DNA of 64,000 nucleotides from Petrotoga mobilis SJ95 (GCF_000018605.1 NC_010003.1:1774501-1838500), one strand, 5' to 3'. Positions 1 to 9,004 are shown, numbered from the stretch's first letter. Numbers and translations are program-made. The notes: generated by a model not told the origin, from the letters alone.

Positions 1-225
1 GATAGAAACAACGTATTCGTTTTTTAATTTTAAGGCTTTTTGATAAAGCGTATAGTTATCGCTTGAATCAAAAACCGCCTGAGTTTTACCGTATCTATCT
101 CTTATCAAAACAAAGATAATTCCTCCTAAATCACGAATCCTATCTATCCAGCCGTTTAAAATAACGATCTTATCTATATCGTTTTCGTTTAATTCTCCAC
201 AAGTGTGAGTTCTTTTTTGGAACAA
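1..225 (-). CDS. aspS: Aspartyl-tRNA synthetase, N-terminal part (cut by window edge)
   Basis: Charges tRNA-Asp with aspartate in the cytoplasm. Only the first 75 codons are inside the window. They encode the N-terminal OB-fold that binds the anticodon, with the bacterial AspRS segments RTHTCGEL, GWIDRIRDLGG and RDRYGKTQAVFD all readable, followed by an NEYVVSI strand. The start is a TTG at 223-225, preceded on the minus strand by a GGAGGTG Shine-Dalgarno (complement of 232-238) at about 8 nt. The gene continues leftwards beyond position 1, so length and catalytic domain cannot be judged. A possible extended -10 (complement of 255-260, TAAAAT preceded by TGG) lies just upstream. Confidence 0.9.
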   Translation of the reverse strand, partial: MFQKRTHTCGELNENDIDKIVILNGWIDRIRDLGGIIFVLIRDRYGKTQAVFDSSDNYTLYQKALKLKNEYVVSI

Positions 226-280
226 AAATAACACCTCCAATATTTTTTCATCTTATTTTACCATAAAAATTTTAAAAAGA

Positions 281-300
281 CTCGTGTTTTCAAACACGAG
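281..300 (-). terminator. Hairpin upstream of aspS, possible terminator
   Basis: A perfect 9-bp inverted repeat (CTCGTGTTT / AAACACGAG, loop TC). On the minus strand it is followed by a T-rich stretch, so it could end a leftward transcript and insulate the aspS promoter. No minus-strand gene lies immediately upstream, so its role is uncertain. Confidence 0.4.
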
Positions 301-380
301 ATTAATAAAGATATGATATCATTTGTTTGCAGTATTGTGCAAGCGAAGATCTTTTATAAGAAGAGATTTTTGTTTTCAGG

Positions 381-556
381 GAGTTTGAGGGGGGTTACCC
401 CCAATCACAGAATTGTGTGATTCAGAATTTTAAGATTTAGAGAAGTTTCTTGTTTGTTGGGGAGTTTGAGGGGGGTTACCCCCAATCACAGAATTGTGTG
501 ATTCAGAATTTTAAGATTTAGAGAAGTTTCTTGTTTGTTGGGGAGTTTGAGGGGGG
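381..556. repeat. 81-bp tandem repeat, two full copies plus partial third
   Basis: The unit starting GAGTTTGAGGGGGG occurs at 381, 462 and 543, an exact 81-bp period. The two full copies are nearly identical. The third ends after about 14 bases and then closes into a hairpin. Each full unit contains an inverted repeat AATCACA/TGTGATT (403-422 in copy 1) and a GGGGGG-TTA-CCCCC run, which is unusual in AT-rich DNA. No ORF crosses it. It lies in a gene-poor stretch next to an IS605-type element. Confidence 0.85.
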
Positions 557-569
557 TCACCCCCTCAAA
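546..569. repeat. GC-rich palindromic hairpin ending the tandem repeat
   Basis: TTTGAGGGGG and CCCCCTCAAA form a perfect 10-bp stem around GTCA. Similar G/C-run hairpins sit elsewhere in the window (36284-36310, 40245-40263, 44029-44048), so this may belong to a family of intergenic palindromes. No T-tract follows, so it is not a typical terminator. Confidence 0.6.
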
Positions 570-630
570 GATTCGAATTATGATCTAACCAATCTTTTTC
601 AAGGACATCTAATATAATCAAATGAGGAAA

Positions 631-659
631 TTAGATTAATTCGTTGTGTATGGTATAAT
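631..659 (+). promoter_or_regulatory. Promoter-like sequence with no obvious downstream gene
   Basis: TTAGAT (631-636), a 17-bp spacer and TATAAT (654-659) preceded by TGG, which gives an extended -10. The -10 sits in an imperfect palindrome (GTGTAT...ATACAC). A transcript would run into the gene-free region with small hairpins at about 716-734. It could drive a small RNA, or be chance in AT-rich DNA. Confidence 0.4.
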
Positions 660-1047
660 TATATTATACACATTATACCCACTTCAGAAGTAGATAAAAG
701 CGATGATTAATGAAAGGGGACACCCCGAAACGGGTTCAAGGAAAACAAGGCAAGAAGAAAAAGAAATAAAATATTAGATAATTATCCAAAATGCTCTTTG
801 AAAATCGAGATAATTCTTAAAAAAATTGAAAAGTAATTATAATCGAGGCATTTTTTGGGAAAAATAGAGATGAAAGAAGTACAGTTAATGAATAACCGTT
901 CATTTGGGAAGTATTGAAAAAGATTTAAACCTTCTTAAAGAAACAAGCTAAGAAGTTAAATCCACTAAGATCCAAATACTTAACAACCTTTTCCATAAGG
1001 ACGAAAGAATAATTCTTGTTATTGACAGAAGCAGGTGAAACCATCGG

Positions 1048-1154
1048 TGTTTCGCAACGGTCGTTGAATTAGGAAGCTCTCCTCATTAGAGTTGAGTAGT
1101 TCACCATCTTTTGTGGTAAAATAAAATCGATATCAGCAAAAATACTTAAAATTC
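1048..1154 (+). repeat. Orphan IS605-type right-end copy plus flank (direct repeat 1)
   Basis: TGTTTCGCAACGGTCG, then a GAATTAGGAAGCTCTCC segment, then GTTGAGTAGTTCAC ending at 1104. This nearly matches the right end downstream of tnpB (3931-4010). The similarity continues for about 50 bp past the end (1105-1154 versus 4011-4060, roughly 44 of 50 positions by eye). The second copy has an extra 24-bp insertion. The pair therefore forms direct repeats around the nuclease-tnpB cassette. Confidence 0.75.
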
Positions 1155-1358
1155 TTGTTTTCCACTTTAAAAATAAGTTTTTGATTTTACAAGGTTTACT
1201 TGGACACGGCTATCCTTCATCATAGATAGCTGCCGGAAGGACAAAGGCACTGTTGTAAAATAGAGCGATGTTTTTGTATTAACTGAAATTACCAAAATCA
1301 ATTCTATGATGTAAATTAGATTGTATTAGAAATCAAGAAACAAAGGAGATGATAGAAC

Positions 1359-2396
1359 ATGAAAATGTTTACCATTGATAAAAATGGAAACTTAATTCTA
1401 TATAAAGAACAACTTTACAAAGATTCCAATTTAGAAAAAGATTTAGAAGTTTTGCTTGAAAATAGTCCTGAATACTTTTTTGAAGAAAGCAATGTTCTTA
1501 TAATTGGTCGTCAGGTTATTACCAATTTAAATAGTATTATAGATTTGTTAGGTATTGATAAAAATGGGAATACCGTGGTGATTGAGTTAAAAAGGGACAA
1601 AACACCGCGGGAGACAATTGCTCAGCTATTAGAATACGCTTCCTTTATTGAGAACTTAGATTATTCACAGTTAAATGAAATTTATCGAGACTATTCTGGT
1701 GAAGAAATTAGTTTAGAAGATTATCACCGAGCGTATTTCCAAAACGAAACAGATGAAAAAGTTTCATTTAATAAATCAACAAAATTAGTAATAGTTGCTC
1801 AGGAAATTTCAAAAGAAATTCGGCAAACCGCCTTATTTTTAAGAAAAAAAGGTATTGATATTTATTGTATGGAGTTTAAGTATTTCGAGACCGAGTTTGG
1901 AGAAAGGATAATCTCAAGCGATATTGTTGTTGGTCAAGAAGAATTTATACGTCAAAAAATTTATTCCTCCTCACTTCCAAAGGTTAATAAGCAAAAATTC
2001 TTAAATTTATTGGATAATAACGGAACGGAAGTCTTTCAGAAGATATTTGAATTCGCAGAACAAAAAGGCTTAATGATCAGATGGGGGTCCAAGGGTTTTT
2101 CTTTAAATGTTGAATTGACGAGTGGTTCTGTTGGTCTATTTTACGGGTTCCCCCCCAGTTCTGCATTCAATCAGAGTATTTATACGGTATTTGGAGATAT
2201 TACAAAAAAGGTTAACCATCCGGAAAATATTATTACATCTTACAAAAAAAGTCTTGAAAACCTCGGTTACTTTCAAGATGCAAAATCAAATCTAAAATGG
2301 GTGATCGATAAGGCCTATTCAGTAGACGAAGTCAATCAGTTTCTTGACATTATAGAGCAGGTAATTTCAGAGATAAAGAAAGAAGGTTTGAAATAA
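1359..2396 (+). CDS. NucS/DUF91-like PD-(D/E)XK nuclease-family protein
   Basis: A 345-residue protein whose first 100 residues carry a PD-(D/E)XK pattern as in the DUF91/NucS C-terminal domain: D62 (or D67), then E76-L-K78 in VVIELKRD, then Q89 and Y93 in QLLEY. NucS-type enzymes cut DNA at mismatches or flaps; the substrate of this stand-alone relative is unknown. The rest (from about residue 130) contains a predicted alpha/beta portion and a C-terminal region I do not recognise. Start ATG 1359 has AAGGAG at 1343-1348. It stands alone upstream of tnpB, inside the stretch bracketed by the direct repeats, and so could be cargo. A defence role is possible but not shown. Confidence 0.65.
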   Translation: MKMFTIDKNGNLILYKEQLYKDSNLEKDLEVLLENSPEYFFEESNVLIIGRQVITNLNSIIDLLGIDKNGNTVVIELKRDKTPRETIAQLLEYASFIENLDYSQLNEIYRDYSGEEISLEDYHRAYFQNETDEKVSFNKSTKLVIVAQEISKEIRQTALFLRKKGIDIYCMEFKYFETEFGERIISSDIVVGQEEFIRQKIYSSSLPKVNKQKFLNLLDNNGTEVFQKIFEFAEQKGLMIRWGSKGFSLNVELTSGSVGLFYGFPPSSAFNQSIYTVFGDITKKVNHPENIITSYKKSLENLGYFQDAKSNLKWVIDKAYSVDEVNQFLDIIEQVISEIKKEGLK

Positions 2397-2678
2397 AAGG
2401 GTACTGATCAAATAACATAATATATACTTTTATACTTTGCCCCGCAATAGGTATATGCCCCATGGACATTTTCTTTGATAAGATCGTATATGGTGAAAAA
2501 GTTATACGCATTCGGACTTTGGCGAATAAAAGATCTTTACTTCAAAAAATAGGTAAAAACTGTAACAAGGGTTACTCTTGAGGTAAATGTATAATATTTA
2601 AGGTATTAAAAGTTAGTTACAATGCGTGTTTTAAAGTTTCTAAAAGGACTAAATACACATTATATCAGGAGAATTAAA
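2397..2678. other. Spacer between nuclease and tnpB, presumed IS left end
   Basis: No gene is seen. GTAAC-AAGG-GTTAC (2562-2575) is a small hairpin of the kind found near IS200/IS605 left ends. A TATAAT-like box follows at about 2590. The exact left boundary cannot be placed from sequence alone. Confidence 0.35.
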
Positions 2679-3812
2679 ATGCTAATAACATACAGGTTTA
2701 GGTTGTACCCAACTAACGAACAAATACATAAACTTAACGAACACTTTGGACATGCTAGGTTTGTATACAACCTTTTCTTAGAATTTGCTAACAATGCATA
2801 TAAGAATACTAAAACGTTAACTAATTACTATATGTGGTGTAAAGTATTAGCAACTCTTAAAAAAACCGAGAAATATCAATGGCTAAACGATGCCAATTCT
2901 CAATCTTTACAACAGTCCATAAAGAACTTAGAAACTGGATTCAAACGTTTCTTCAAGAAACAAAGTAAATACCCCAAATTTAAGAAAAAATCAAGTAGAC
3001 AATCTTTTAGAGTTCCTCAACATATACAACTGTATGAAAATGAAAATAACGATAAATACGGTATTCTATTTGTACCAAAGTTTAAAGAAGGTATAAAAGT
3101 AAGAGTACATAGAAAAATAGATCCAAATGCAAAGATAAAAAATTGTACTTTCATTAAAACTTCAACAGGTAAGTACTTTGTGTCTATAACCTTTGAAGTC
3201 GAAGGTTCTTACCTTGAAAGAGATATAGACTACGAAAACGCAATCGGTATGGATATGGGACTTAAAGATTTTGTTGTATTATCCGATGGAACGAAGTATC
3301 CAGCTCTTAAAGTATTGTCTAAGTACGAAAGGAAACTAAAACATGCATATAAAAAGTTTTCAAGTAAAGAAAAAGGGTCAAAGAATTGGGACAAAGCAAA
3401 ATTAGAAGTTGCTAGAATACATGAGAAAATAAAAAATACACGAGAGGATTTTCTGCATAAACTAACAAAAGAAATCAGTGAGAACCAAGCTGATCTCTTT
3501 GTTGTAGAAACTCTCAATATAAGAGGCATGTTAAAGAATCACCACTTAGCTAAAAGTATCTCAGATTCAGGATGGTATCAATTCAAAACGTTCCTAAAAT
3601 ACAAAGCAGAGAGATTAGGTAAAAAGGTAATCGAAATAGGAATGTTTGAACCTTCGTCTAAGACTTGTAGTGTATGTGGGTATAAGAATGAAGGTTTAAA
3701 ACTTTCTGATAGAGAATGGGTATGTCCTGAATGTGGAACTAAACATGATAGAGATATAAATGCTGCTGTTAACATTAGGCAGTTTGGGTTAAAACAGGCA
3801 TTCGTTATATAG
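2679..3812 (+). CDS. tnpB: IS605-type TnpB, RNA-guided nuclease (OrfB family)
   Basis: TnpB proteins are omega-RNA-guided DNA nucleases carried by IS200/IS605 elements, and are the ancestors of Cas12. This 377-residue copy looks intact. The RuvC acidic triad is readable as D192 (GMDMG), E277 (VVETLNIRGM) and D359 (HDRDINAAVNI). A zinc finger C330-x2-C333...C349-x2-C352 sits between the last two. The N-terminal OrfB helix-turn-helix/RuvC-precursor region starts MLITYRFRLYP. ATG 2679 is preferred over an in-frame ATG 57 nt upstream because AGGAG lies 8-10 nt before it. No tnpA transposase lies nearby, so this is a tnpB-only element that would need a TnpA in trans to move. Confidence 0.93.
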   Translation: MLITYRFRLYPTNEQIHKLNEHFGHARFVYNLFLEFANNAYKNTKTLTNYYMWCKVLATLKKTEKYQWLNDANSQSLQQSIKNLETGFKRFFKKQSKYPKFKKKSSRQSFRVPQHIQLYENENNDKYGILFVPKFKEGIKVRVHRKIDPNAKIKNCTFIKTSTGKYFVSITFEVEGSYLERDIDYENAIGMDMGLKDFVVLSDGTKYPALKVLSKYERKLKHAYKKFSSKEKGSKNWDKAKLEVARIHEKIKNTREDFLHKLTKEISENQADLFVVETLNIRGMLKNHHLAKSISDSGWYQFKTFLKYKAERLGKKVIEIGMFEPSSKTCSVCGYKNEGLKLSDREWVCPECGTKHDRDINAAVNIRQFGLKQAFVI

Positions 3813-4010
3813 CCCTACGGCAGATAAGGAAACAGCTAGTCACTGTATAAACAGACTCTACCCCAGGAACTGGGGGATGTTAAGCCTTTGGAGACTGTGT
3901 AAGTCGAGCACCCTTAGATTCATTCTAGGATGTTTCGCAACGGTCGATGAATTAGGAAGCTCTCCTCAAGAGGTAGAAGCCTTTCTCCTCGTTAGAGTTG
4001 AGTAGTTCAC
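3813..4010 (+). ncRNA. Presumed omega RNA and right end of the tnpB element
   Basis: Downstream of TnpB genes the element right end encodes the omega RNA scaffold, and the guide follows its 3' end. Here the segment has a CCCCAG-GAA-CTGGGG hairpin (3861-3875), a second imperfect hairpin around CTTAGATTCATTCTAGG, then TGTTTCGCAACGGTCG and a terminal GTTGAGTAGTTCAC ending at 4010, the kind of terminus seen in this IS family. If this is the end, the guide would be read from about 4011 onward, that is, into the leader of the SLH gene. The exact RNA ends are inferred. Confidence 0.6.
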
Positions 4011-4061
4011 CACTTTTTGTGATAAAATAAAATCGATAGCAGTAAAAAAACTTAAAATACT
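3931..4061 (+). repeat. Right-end copy plus flank (direct repeat 2)
   Basis: Second copy of the 1048-1154 repeat. It contains a 24-bp internal insertion that duplicates a GAAGC...CTCCTC block, and it runs into the promoter region of the SLH gene. Confidence 0.75.
3998..4028 (+). promoter_or_regulatory. Possible promoter of the SLH gene
   Basis: TTGAGT (3998-4003) and TAAAAT (4023-4028) are 19 bp apart. The same pair exists in the upstream repeat copy. The -35 would lie inside the IS right end, so the element may contribute the promoter. Confidence 0.35.
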
Positions 4062-4082
4062 AAAATTCAGGAGGTGTGTGTA

Positions 4083-5075
4083 GTGAAAAAGGCAGGTATT
4101 TTGTTTTTATTTTTGTTTTTGGCTTTAGGAGTATTTTCACAGTCTTTTAAGGATGTTCCCATCAATCATTGGGCATATGATGCAGTTGAAAGGCTTTCTG
4201 GTATTGGCATTATTGAAGGATACCCCGATGGTACTTTTAAAGGATTAGAAAACATGAACAGGTATCAACTGACTGTTGCTTTGTCCAGAACGATTGATTA
4301 CGTAGAACAAAGTATGATTGAGCCTTTAGCCCAAAATTTGGCGAATTTGGAAAGGACTGTAAGTAGTTTATCTGTTCCGCAAGGAGTTTCTTCAGCGGAA
4401 TTACAGCAACTTCAAACAAAATTAAACTCTCTTACAAGTGATCTTTCTACTCTTCAGGGTTCCGTTTCGAGGTTGGATAGTTCTGTCAAGGAACTTCAGA
4501 ATTCTTATGAGTTGCTTGGTTATGCCACCACGAAGATAGACGAATTAGAGAGAAAGGTCAACGCCATATCAGTGCCCGCGGTAAGCGAAACTGACATCAG
4601 AAACTTAAATACCAGAGTTACCAATCTGGAAAACACCGTTGGAAGTCTGAATAGTAATTATCAGAATCTTTCTCAAACAGTATCTAATTCCAATCAAGAA
4701 ATACAGTCGTTAAAAAATTCAGTAGCTAGTATTCAAAACTCTTTTTCTAGTGTAAACCAAGATTTGGACAGATTGAATGCTTTAACGGCTAACTTGAATT
4801 CGAAGATAGATTCTAAAGTTGATAAAACTGAGTTTACTTCGTTAAAAAACACTACTGACGAATTAAGTGTTCAATTAAGTAATAATACCCAATCTGTTTC
4901 TGAATTGTCCCAAAACTTACAAGCCGTTCAAAGTAGTGTTGATCAGCTCTCTCAAGAGGTCACTGATGTAAAACAAATAGCTGAAGGTGCCGGTGGAGGA
5001 GTAAACTTCTTAGATATCATTATCTCAGTGGTAATTTCTGCAGGTTTATCCTTTGCTATAATGAACTTGCTATAA
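4083..5075 (+). CDS. SLH-domain coiled-coil envelope protein (Omp-alpha type)
   Basis: A 330-residue exported protein. A signal peptide (KKAGILFLFLFLALGVFS) is followed by one S-layer homology domain (about residues 20-70, FKDVPINHWAYDAVERL...GYPDGTF). A long heptad-rich coiled coil (about 80-300) comes next, then a C-terminal membrane helix (FLDIIISVVISAGLSFAIMN). This is the architecture of Thermotoga Omp-alpha, which spans the wide periplasm between peptidoglycan and the outer toga. The SLH domain binds wall polymer and the C-terminal helix sits in the outer membrane. Start: the GTG at 4083 is preferred over the GTG at 4074 because AGGAGGTG (4069-4076) would overlap the latter. A strong terminator follows directly. 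Confidence 0.85.
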   Translation: MKKAGILFLFLFLALGVFSQSFKDVPINHWAYDAVERLSGIGIIEGYPDGTFKGLENMNRYQLTVALSRTIDYVEQSMIEPLAQNLANLERTVSSLSVPQGVSSAELQQLQTKLNSLTSDLSTLQGSVSRLDSSVKELQNSYELLGYATTKIDELERKVNAISVPAVSETDIRNLNTRVTNLENTVGSLNSNYQNLSQTVSNSNQEIQSLKNSVASIQNSFSSVNQDLDRLNALTANLNSKIDSKVDKTEFTSLKNTTDELSVQLSNNTQSVSELSQNLQAVQSSVDQLSQEVTDVKQIAEGAGGGVNFLDIIISVVISAGLSFAIMNLL

Positions 5076-5112
5076 AAAAATATCGCTGGTTTTTTCGACC
5101 AGCGATATTTTT
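5076..5112. terminator. Bidirectional rho-independent terminator
   Basis: A perfect 15-bp stem AAAAATATCGCTGGT / ACCAGCGATATTTTT with a 7-nt loop. It has A and T tracts on both sides and serves the SLH gene and the convergent PhoU-like gene. Confidence 0.92.
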
Positions 5113-5764
5113 ATTTAATGTTCCTTTTTAAGACTATAATTTCTAATTTATCAGAAGCATCTTCGGCCCTGTCTGCTATATCTCCTATCTGTAGAAAAAG
5201 ATCTTTCAACTGCAATTTTTCCGATAATTCAAGGCTATCTATTTCAAACAATCTTCGTATTAAATCCTTCTCTAAGATATCTTCTTCATGTTCCTGTAAT
5301 TCAACTTTTTGAATATACTCACTACTTTTTTCTATATTTTCGAATACGTTTTCTATAGACTTTTTCAAGGATTTATAAGTTTTCTTTACCAATCGACTTT
5401 GTTCTAAAAAATCTGGTTTAAAATTCTCGGGTATTTTTGGTTTTTGAAAAATTAAGATTTCTGAAACCGTTTGTGTTTTATTCATAACCTTATCAACCGC
5501 TTCTATTAATTCTAAAAGTTCTCCTCTAAAATTTGGCAAAAAAGCTCCTTGATACATTTCGCTTTCCGTTTTTCTTCTTAAAGAATCAGCTTCGCTTTCT
5601 ATATTAGATATTTGTTTTGATAAATCAACAGATTTTTCCATATCGTTTGTTACATACAATTCTACTAATTCTGTGAGTAAGTTTACCCCTTCTTCTACTT
5701 TTTCTAAATGTTTAGAAAAAAGTTTTATTACTTTCTCTTCCTTTTTTCCAAAAAAAAGCTTCAT
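5111..5764 (-). CDS. PhoU-like DUF47 family protein
   Basis: A 217-residue all-helical protein of the DUF47/PhoU-like family (TIGR00153 type), opening MKLFFGKKEEKVIKLF. Its C-terminal half has the family's D-x-x-D metal-binding region (IGDIADRAEDASDKLE). Such proteins usually accompany PitA-type phosphate permeases and modulate them. No permease gene is next to it here, so the partner is unknown. ATG 5764 is chosen because GAGGGGG lies 7 nt upstream; an in-frame GTG at 5779 would overlap that site. It is the last gene of a run downstream of ileS (77-nt gap). Confidence 0.8.
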   Translation of the reverse strand: MKLFFGKKEEKVIKLFSKHLEKVEEGVNLLTELVELYVTNDMEKSVDLSKQISNIESEADSLRRKTESEMYQGAFLPNFRGELLELIEAVDKVMNKTQTVSEILIFQKPKIPENFKPDFLEQSRLVKKTYKSLKKSIENVFENIEKSSEYIQKVELQEHEEDILEKDLIRRLFEIDSLELSEKLQLKDLFLQIGDIADRAEDASDKLEIIVLKRNIK

Positions 5765-5841
5765 TATGTACCCCCTCACATACCTTTAGAATTAATAAAA
5801 CTGTTTTTTGTGTTCTTTTGCTATACAGCCCATCCTAGAGT

Positions 5842-8601
5842 TTACGCATTTATTTCCTCTTTTAATACTCTTGCACATCTTGGACAAACGCCCGGAAAGT
5901 CAGGGTCATTGTCCGTATTAGGATCTACTTTCCAACATCTTTCGCATTTTTCCCCTTCTGCTTTGGTAACTTTAATTGTTGCGTATCGACCTTCAAATCC
6001 TTCATCTACATTACCAAATTCAAATTGAGATACTATAAATAGATCAGCAATCCAGTTGTTATCGTATTGAGATAGAATTTGCTTTAATGTATCATCTTTT
6101 AGGTTGAGGATAATTTTAGCATCCAGAGAGTTTCCTAAAAATTTTTCTTTTCTTTTCTCTTCAAGGGCTTTTAAAACATCCTCTCTCAAAGCAAAAATTT
6201 TATTCCACTTTTCTTCTAATTCTTCGCTAAGGTAATTCTCTTTATATTCAGGCCATAGTTCAGCGAATATGGTTTCATATTTGTTTGAGTAATTGAGATG
6301 CTCGTAAACTTCTTCCGCAGTAAAAGGCAATATGGGTGAAATCATCTTATTTAAAGCTATAGCGGTTTCATATAAAACTGTTTGAGCGGATCTCCTGAGT
6401 TTAGATTTTTTTCCTTCTACGTATATTCTATCTTTTATTATATCCAAGTAAGTAGAACTCATATCTATTGTACAAAAATTGTTTATAAGATAGTGTACTT
6501 TGTAAAATTCGTAGTTGTCATAAGCTTTGGTGACATTTTTTATCAAATTATGTAACTTCATCAATGCCCATTGGTCTATTTCTAACATTTCTTCATAAGC
6601 CACAGAATCTTCATCAGGGTCAAAATCATTTATATTGCCCAGCAAAAATCTTATAGTATTTCTAAGTTTGCGGTAGGTTTCAACCTGTTGTTCCAAAATA
6701 TTGTAAGATATTTTAATATCCATTCTGTAATCTGCTGATGCAACCCATAACCTTAATATGTCTGCTCCATATTTGTTGATAATGTCTTTTGGGTTGACTA
6801 CATTTCCCAAGGATTTAGACATCTTCTTTCCTTCTTCGTCTTTTATAAAGCCATGAGTCAAAACGGATTCATAAGGGGCAATTCCGTGTTTTGCAACAGA
6901 TAAGAATATAGAACTTTGGAACCACCCTCGATGTTGATCGCTTCCTTCAAGATATAAATCTACAGGGAATTTTTTTAATTCTTCACGGGAATTTGCAACT
7001 GCTTCGAAAGATGATCCAGAATCGATCCAAACGTCTAAAATATCTTCTTCCTTTTTGAACTCTGAACCACCACATTTAGGGCACCTGTAATCATTTGGTA
7101 GAAGTTCTTTCGCTTCTTTTTCAAACCAAGCATTACTCCCTTCTTTTTCTATAATTTCTATAACGTGGTCTATAATTTTGGTATCCAAAATTGTTTCTCC
7201 ACAATTCTCACATTTAATAGCTGGTATTGGGATTCCCCAGGCACGCTGTCTTGAAATTACCCAGTCAGGTCTCTCTCTCACCATAGAGGATATTCTATTT
7301 TCTCCCCACTTGGGTATCCAATTTACTTTTTTTATTTCTTCCAACACCTTTTCACGGTAGTTGTTTTTTTCAAGATCTATAAACCATTGAGGAGTGGCTC
7401 TAAAGATAACAGGATTTTTACAACGCCAACAATGTGGATAGGAGTGGGTTATCTTTCCTGATTGAACGAGAAATCCGTTTTCTTTTAAATCTTTTATGAT
7501 TTCTTTGTTTGCTTCCCAAATTTTCATTCCTTTATACTTTCCAGCTTCGTCGGTGAAATATCCTTGACTATCTACCGGAGATATTACCTGAAGGTTGTAC
7601 TTTGTACCTGTTATATAATCTTCCATACCGTGTCCTGGGGCAGTGTGAACACATCCGGTACCTTCGTCCAAAGTAACGTAATCTGCAAGTACTAAAAGGC
7701 TTTCTCTGTCGACAAAAGGATGTCTAGCTTTTTCCCCTTCTAACGTTAATCCTTTAAATGTATCGATTATTTTATAATCATCTATTCCGGCCTCTTTCAA
7801 AGTTTTATCAACTAATTCTTTAGCCATTATCCAATATTCGTTACCAATTTCCACTTTGGCATAATCAAAATTAGGATGAACAGCAATAGCTACGTTCGCT
7901 GGTAAAGTCCAAGGTGTTGTTGTCCATATGATCACGTATGTATTGTTTTCTCCAACTAGAGGGAACTTTACATAAATTGAATCTGATGTATGATCATGGT
8001 ATTCAACTTCAGCTTCTGCTAAAGCTGTTTGACATTCTGTACACCAATATATAGGTTTTGTTCCTCTATAAATATTGCCGGATTCAACTATAGAACGAAG
8101 AATTTCTAAAACTTTGGCTTCATATTCTGGTTTCAAAGTTAAATATGGTTTATCCCAAAAACCAATTACCCCCAACCTTTTAAAGCTTTCTCTTTGAATG
8201 TCTACGTATTTCATAGCGTAATCTTCACATAGTTTTCTTATTTCTAATTTACTCAAGGCATTAGCCTTTTCTCCAAGCTTGGTAGTAACGTTATGCTCAA
8301 TTGGAAGACCATGTGTATCCCATCCAGGAACATAAGGCGCATCATAACCTCTCAATGTTTTATATTTTAAAACGATGTCTTTTAAAACCTTATTGAGAGC
8401 CGTCCCCATATGAATGTCTCCATTCGCATAAGGTGGGCCATCATGTAAAACAAACTTTGTTCCCCCAATTCTTATGTTCCTAAGATAGTAAGCAATATTT
8501 ATATCTTCCCATTTTTGAAGAATTTGAGGCTCTTTTTCTTTTAGGTTTGCCTTCATCTTGAATGATGTCTTTGGAAGATTGATTGTGTCTTTGTAATCCA
8601 A
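5842..8601 (-). CDS. ileS: Isoleucyl-tRNA synthetase
   Basis: A 919-residue class I synthetase that charges tRNA-Ile. The HIGH-type signature reads [11 protein letters not shown] (the last His of the motif is Thr), and the KMSKS loop reads KKMSKSLGN. The editing (CP1) domain lies between them, with [10 protein letters not shown] and [14 protein letters not shown]. The C-terminus has a zinc-ribbon CERCW...CPRC. A second zinc-binding pair, CENCG...CPKCG, lies in the central region. TTG 8601 is preferred because CGGAGGTG lies 6-7 nt before it; the in-frame GTG nine bases upstream is part of that site. No T-box is seen upstream. It sits 22 nt behind the response-regulator gene. Confidence 0.96.
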   Translation of the reverse strand: MDYKDTINLPKTSFKMKANLKEKEPQILQKWEDINIAYYLRNIRIGGTKFVLHDGPPYANGDIHMGTALNKVLKDIVLKYKTLRGYDAPYVPGWDTHGLPIEHNVTTKLGEKANALSKLEIRKLCEDYAMKYVDIQRESFKRLGVIGFWDKPYLTLKPEYEAKVLEILRSIVESGNIYRGTKPIYWCTECQTALAEAEVEYHDHTSDSIYVKFPLVGENNTYVIIWTTTPWTLPANVAIAVHPNFDYAKVEIGNEYWIMAKELVDKTLKEAGIDDYKIIDTFKGLTLEGEKARHPFVDRESLLVLADYVTLDEGTGCVHTAPGHGMEDYITGTKYNLQVISPVDSQGYFTDEAGKYKGMKIWEANKEIIKDLKENGFLVQSGKITHSYPHCWRCKNPVIFRATPQWFIDLEKNNYREKVLEEIKKVNWIPKWGENRISSMVRERPDWVISRQRAWGIPIPAIKCENCGETILDTKIIDHVIEIIEKEGSNAWFEKEAKELLPNDYRCPKCGGSEFKKEEDILDVWIDSGSSFEAVANSREELKKFPVDLYLEGSDQHRGWFQSSIFLSVAKHGIAPYESVLTHGFIKDEEGKKMSKSLGNVVNPKDIINKYGADILRLWVASADYRMDIKISYNILEQQVETYRKLRNTIRFLLGNINDFDPDEDSVAYEEMLEIDQWALMKLHNLIKNVTKAYDNYEFYKVHYLINNFCTIDMSSTYLDIIKDRIYVEGKKSKLRRSAQTVLYETAIALNKMISPILPFTAEEVYEHLNYSNKYETIFAELWPEYKENYLSEELEEKWNKIFALREDVLKALEEKRKEKFLGNSLDAKIILNLKDDTLKQILSQYDNNWIADLFIVSQFEFGNVDEGFEGRYATIKVTKAEGEKCERCWKVDPNTDNDPDFPGVCPRCARVLKEEINA

Positions 8602-8623
8602 AACCTGCACCTCCGATAAAATA

Positions 8624-8983
8624 TTATTGAATTTTTAAAAGATTTTCTATTGTATCCTTTATTTCTGTTAAATCCATTGATTTTACAACATAAGCATCTG
8701 CAGCCCATGATGCCATCTCACTTTTATAATGTGAGTAAGCTGTGAGAAATATTATTTTTTTGTTTGGATACCTTTTTCTAATTTCACTTGCGAGTTCTAA
8801 ACCATTTACATCTGGCATTTCGATATCAGTGCATATGATATCTATATCTTTATCATTTTCTAATGTTTCCAAAGCATCTTTTGCATTGCTTGCCGCAGTA
8901 ACCTCGTAACCAGCTTCTTCCAGTTCTTCTTTTATTAAAGTTCTTATGTTCTCTTCATCATCTACTATTAGTACTTTCGACAA
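8624..8983 (-). CDS. Stand-alone CheY-like response regulator
   Basis: A 119-residue single receiver domain with no output domain. The acidic pocket D8/D9, phospho-acceptor D53 (CTDIEMPD), T81 (FLTAYS) and K101 are all present, so it should be phosphorylatable. It lies 21 nt downstream of the histidine kinase gene and is presumably its partner. Having no DNA-binding domain, it would act by protein contact or pass phosphate onward. Start TTG 8983 with AGGAGGGG 6-7 nt upstream. It is followed closely by ileS. Confidence 0.9.
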   Translation of the reverse strand: MSKVLIVDDEENIRTLIKEELEEAGYEVTAASNAKDALETLENDKDIDIICTDIEMPDVNGLELASEIRKRYPNKKIIFLTAYSHYKSEMASWAADAYVVKSMDLTEIKDTIENLLKIQ

Positions 8984-9004
8984 CTTAACCCCTCCTAAAA
9001 AGTA

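Larger units (their letters stand above)
570..1358. other. Gene-free stretch before the nuclease gene
   Basis: No ORF longer than about 25 codons with a Shine-Dalgarno site was found in this stretch. It holds a promoter-like pair (631-659), an orphan copy of the IS605-type right end (1048-1104) with about 50 bp of shared flank, and a 6-bp stem hairpin (GCTATC/GATAGC at 1209-1214 and 1225-1230). It may be the decayed remains of older insertions or may carry an unrecognised RNA. I recognise no coding remnant. Confidence 0.5.

Noticed and set aside
381-569. Possible CRISPR array
   Set aside because: The repeats are contiguous with an 81-bp period and no unique spacers, so they are a plain tandem repeat.
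703-777. 24-codon ORF downstream of the 631-659 promoter
   Set aside because: No Shine-Dalgarno, odd composition and no recognisable sequence; probably chance.
226-1358. Known riboswitch in the gene-free stretch
   Set aside because: No recognisable aptamer core was found; the small hairpins are too weak to name.
8602-8623. T-box or other tRNA-sensing leader before ileS
   Set aside because: Only 22 nt separate ileS from the regulator gene, with no specifier hairpin or T-box sequence.
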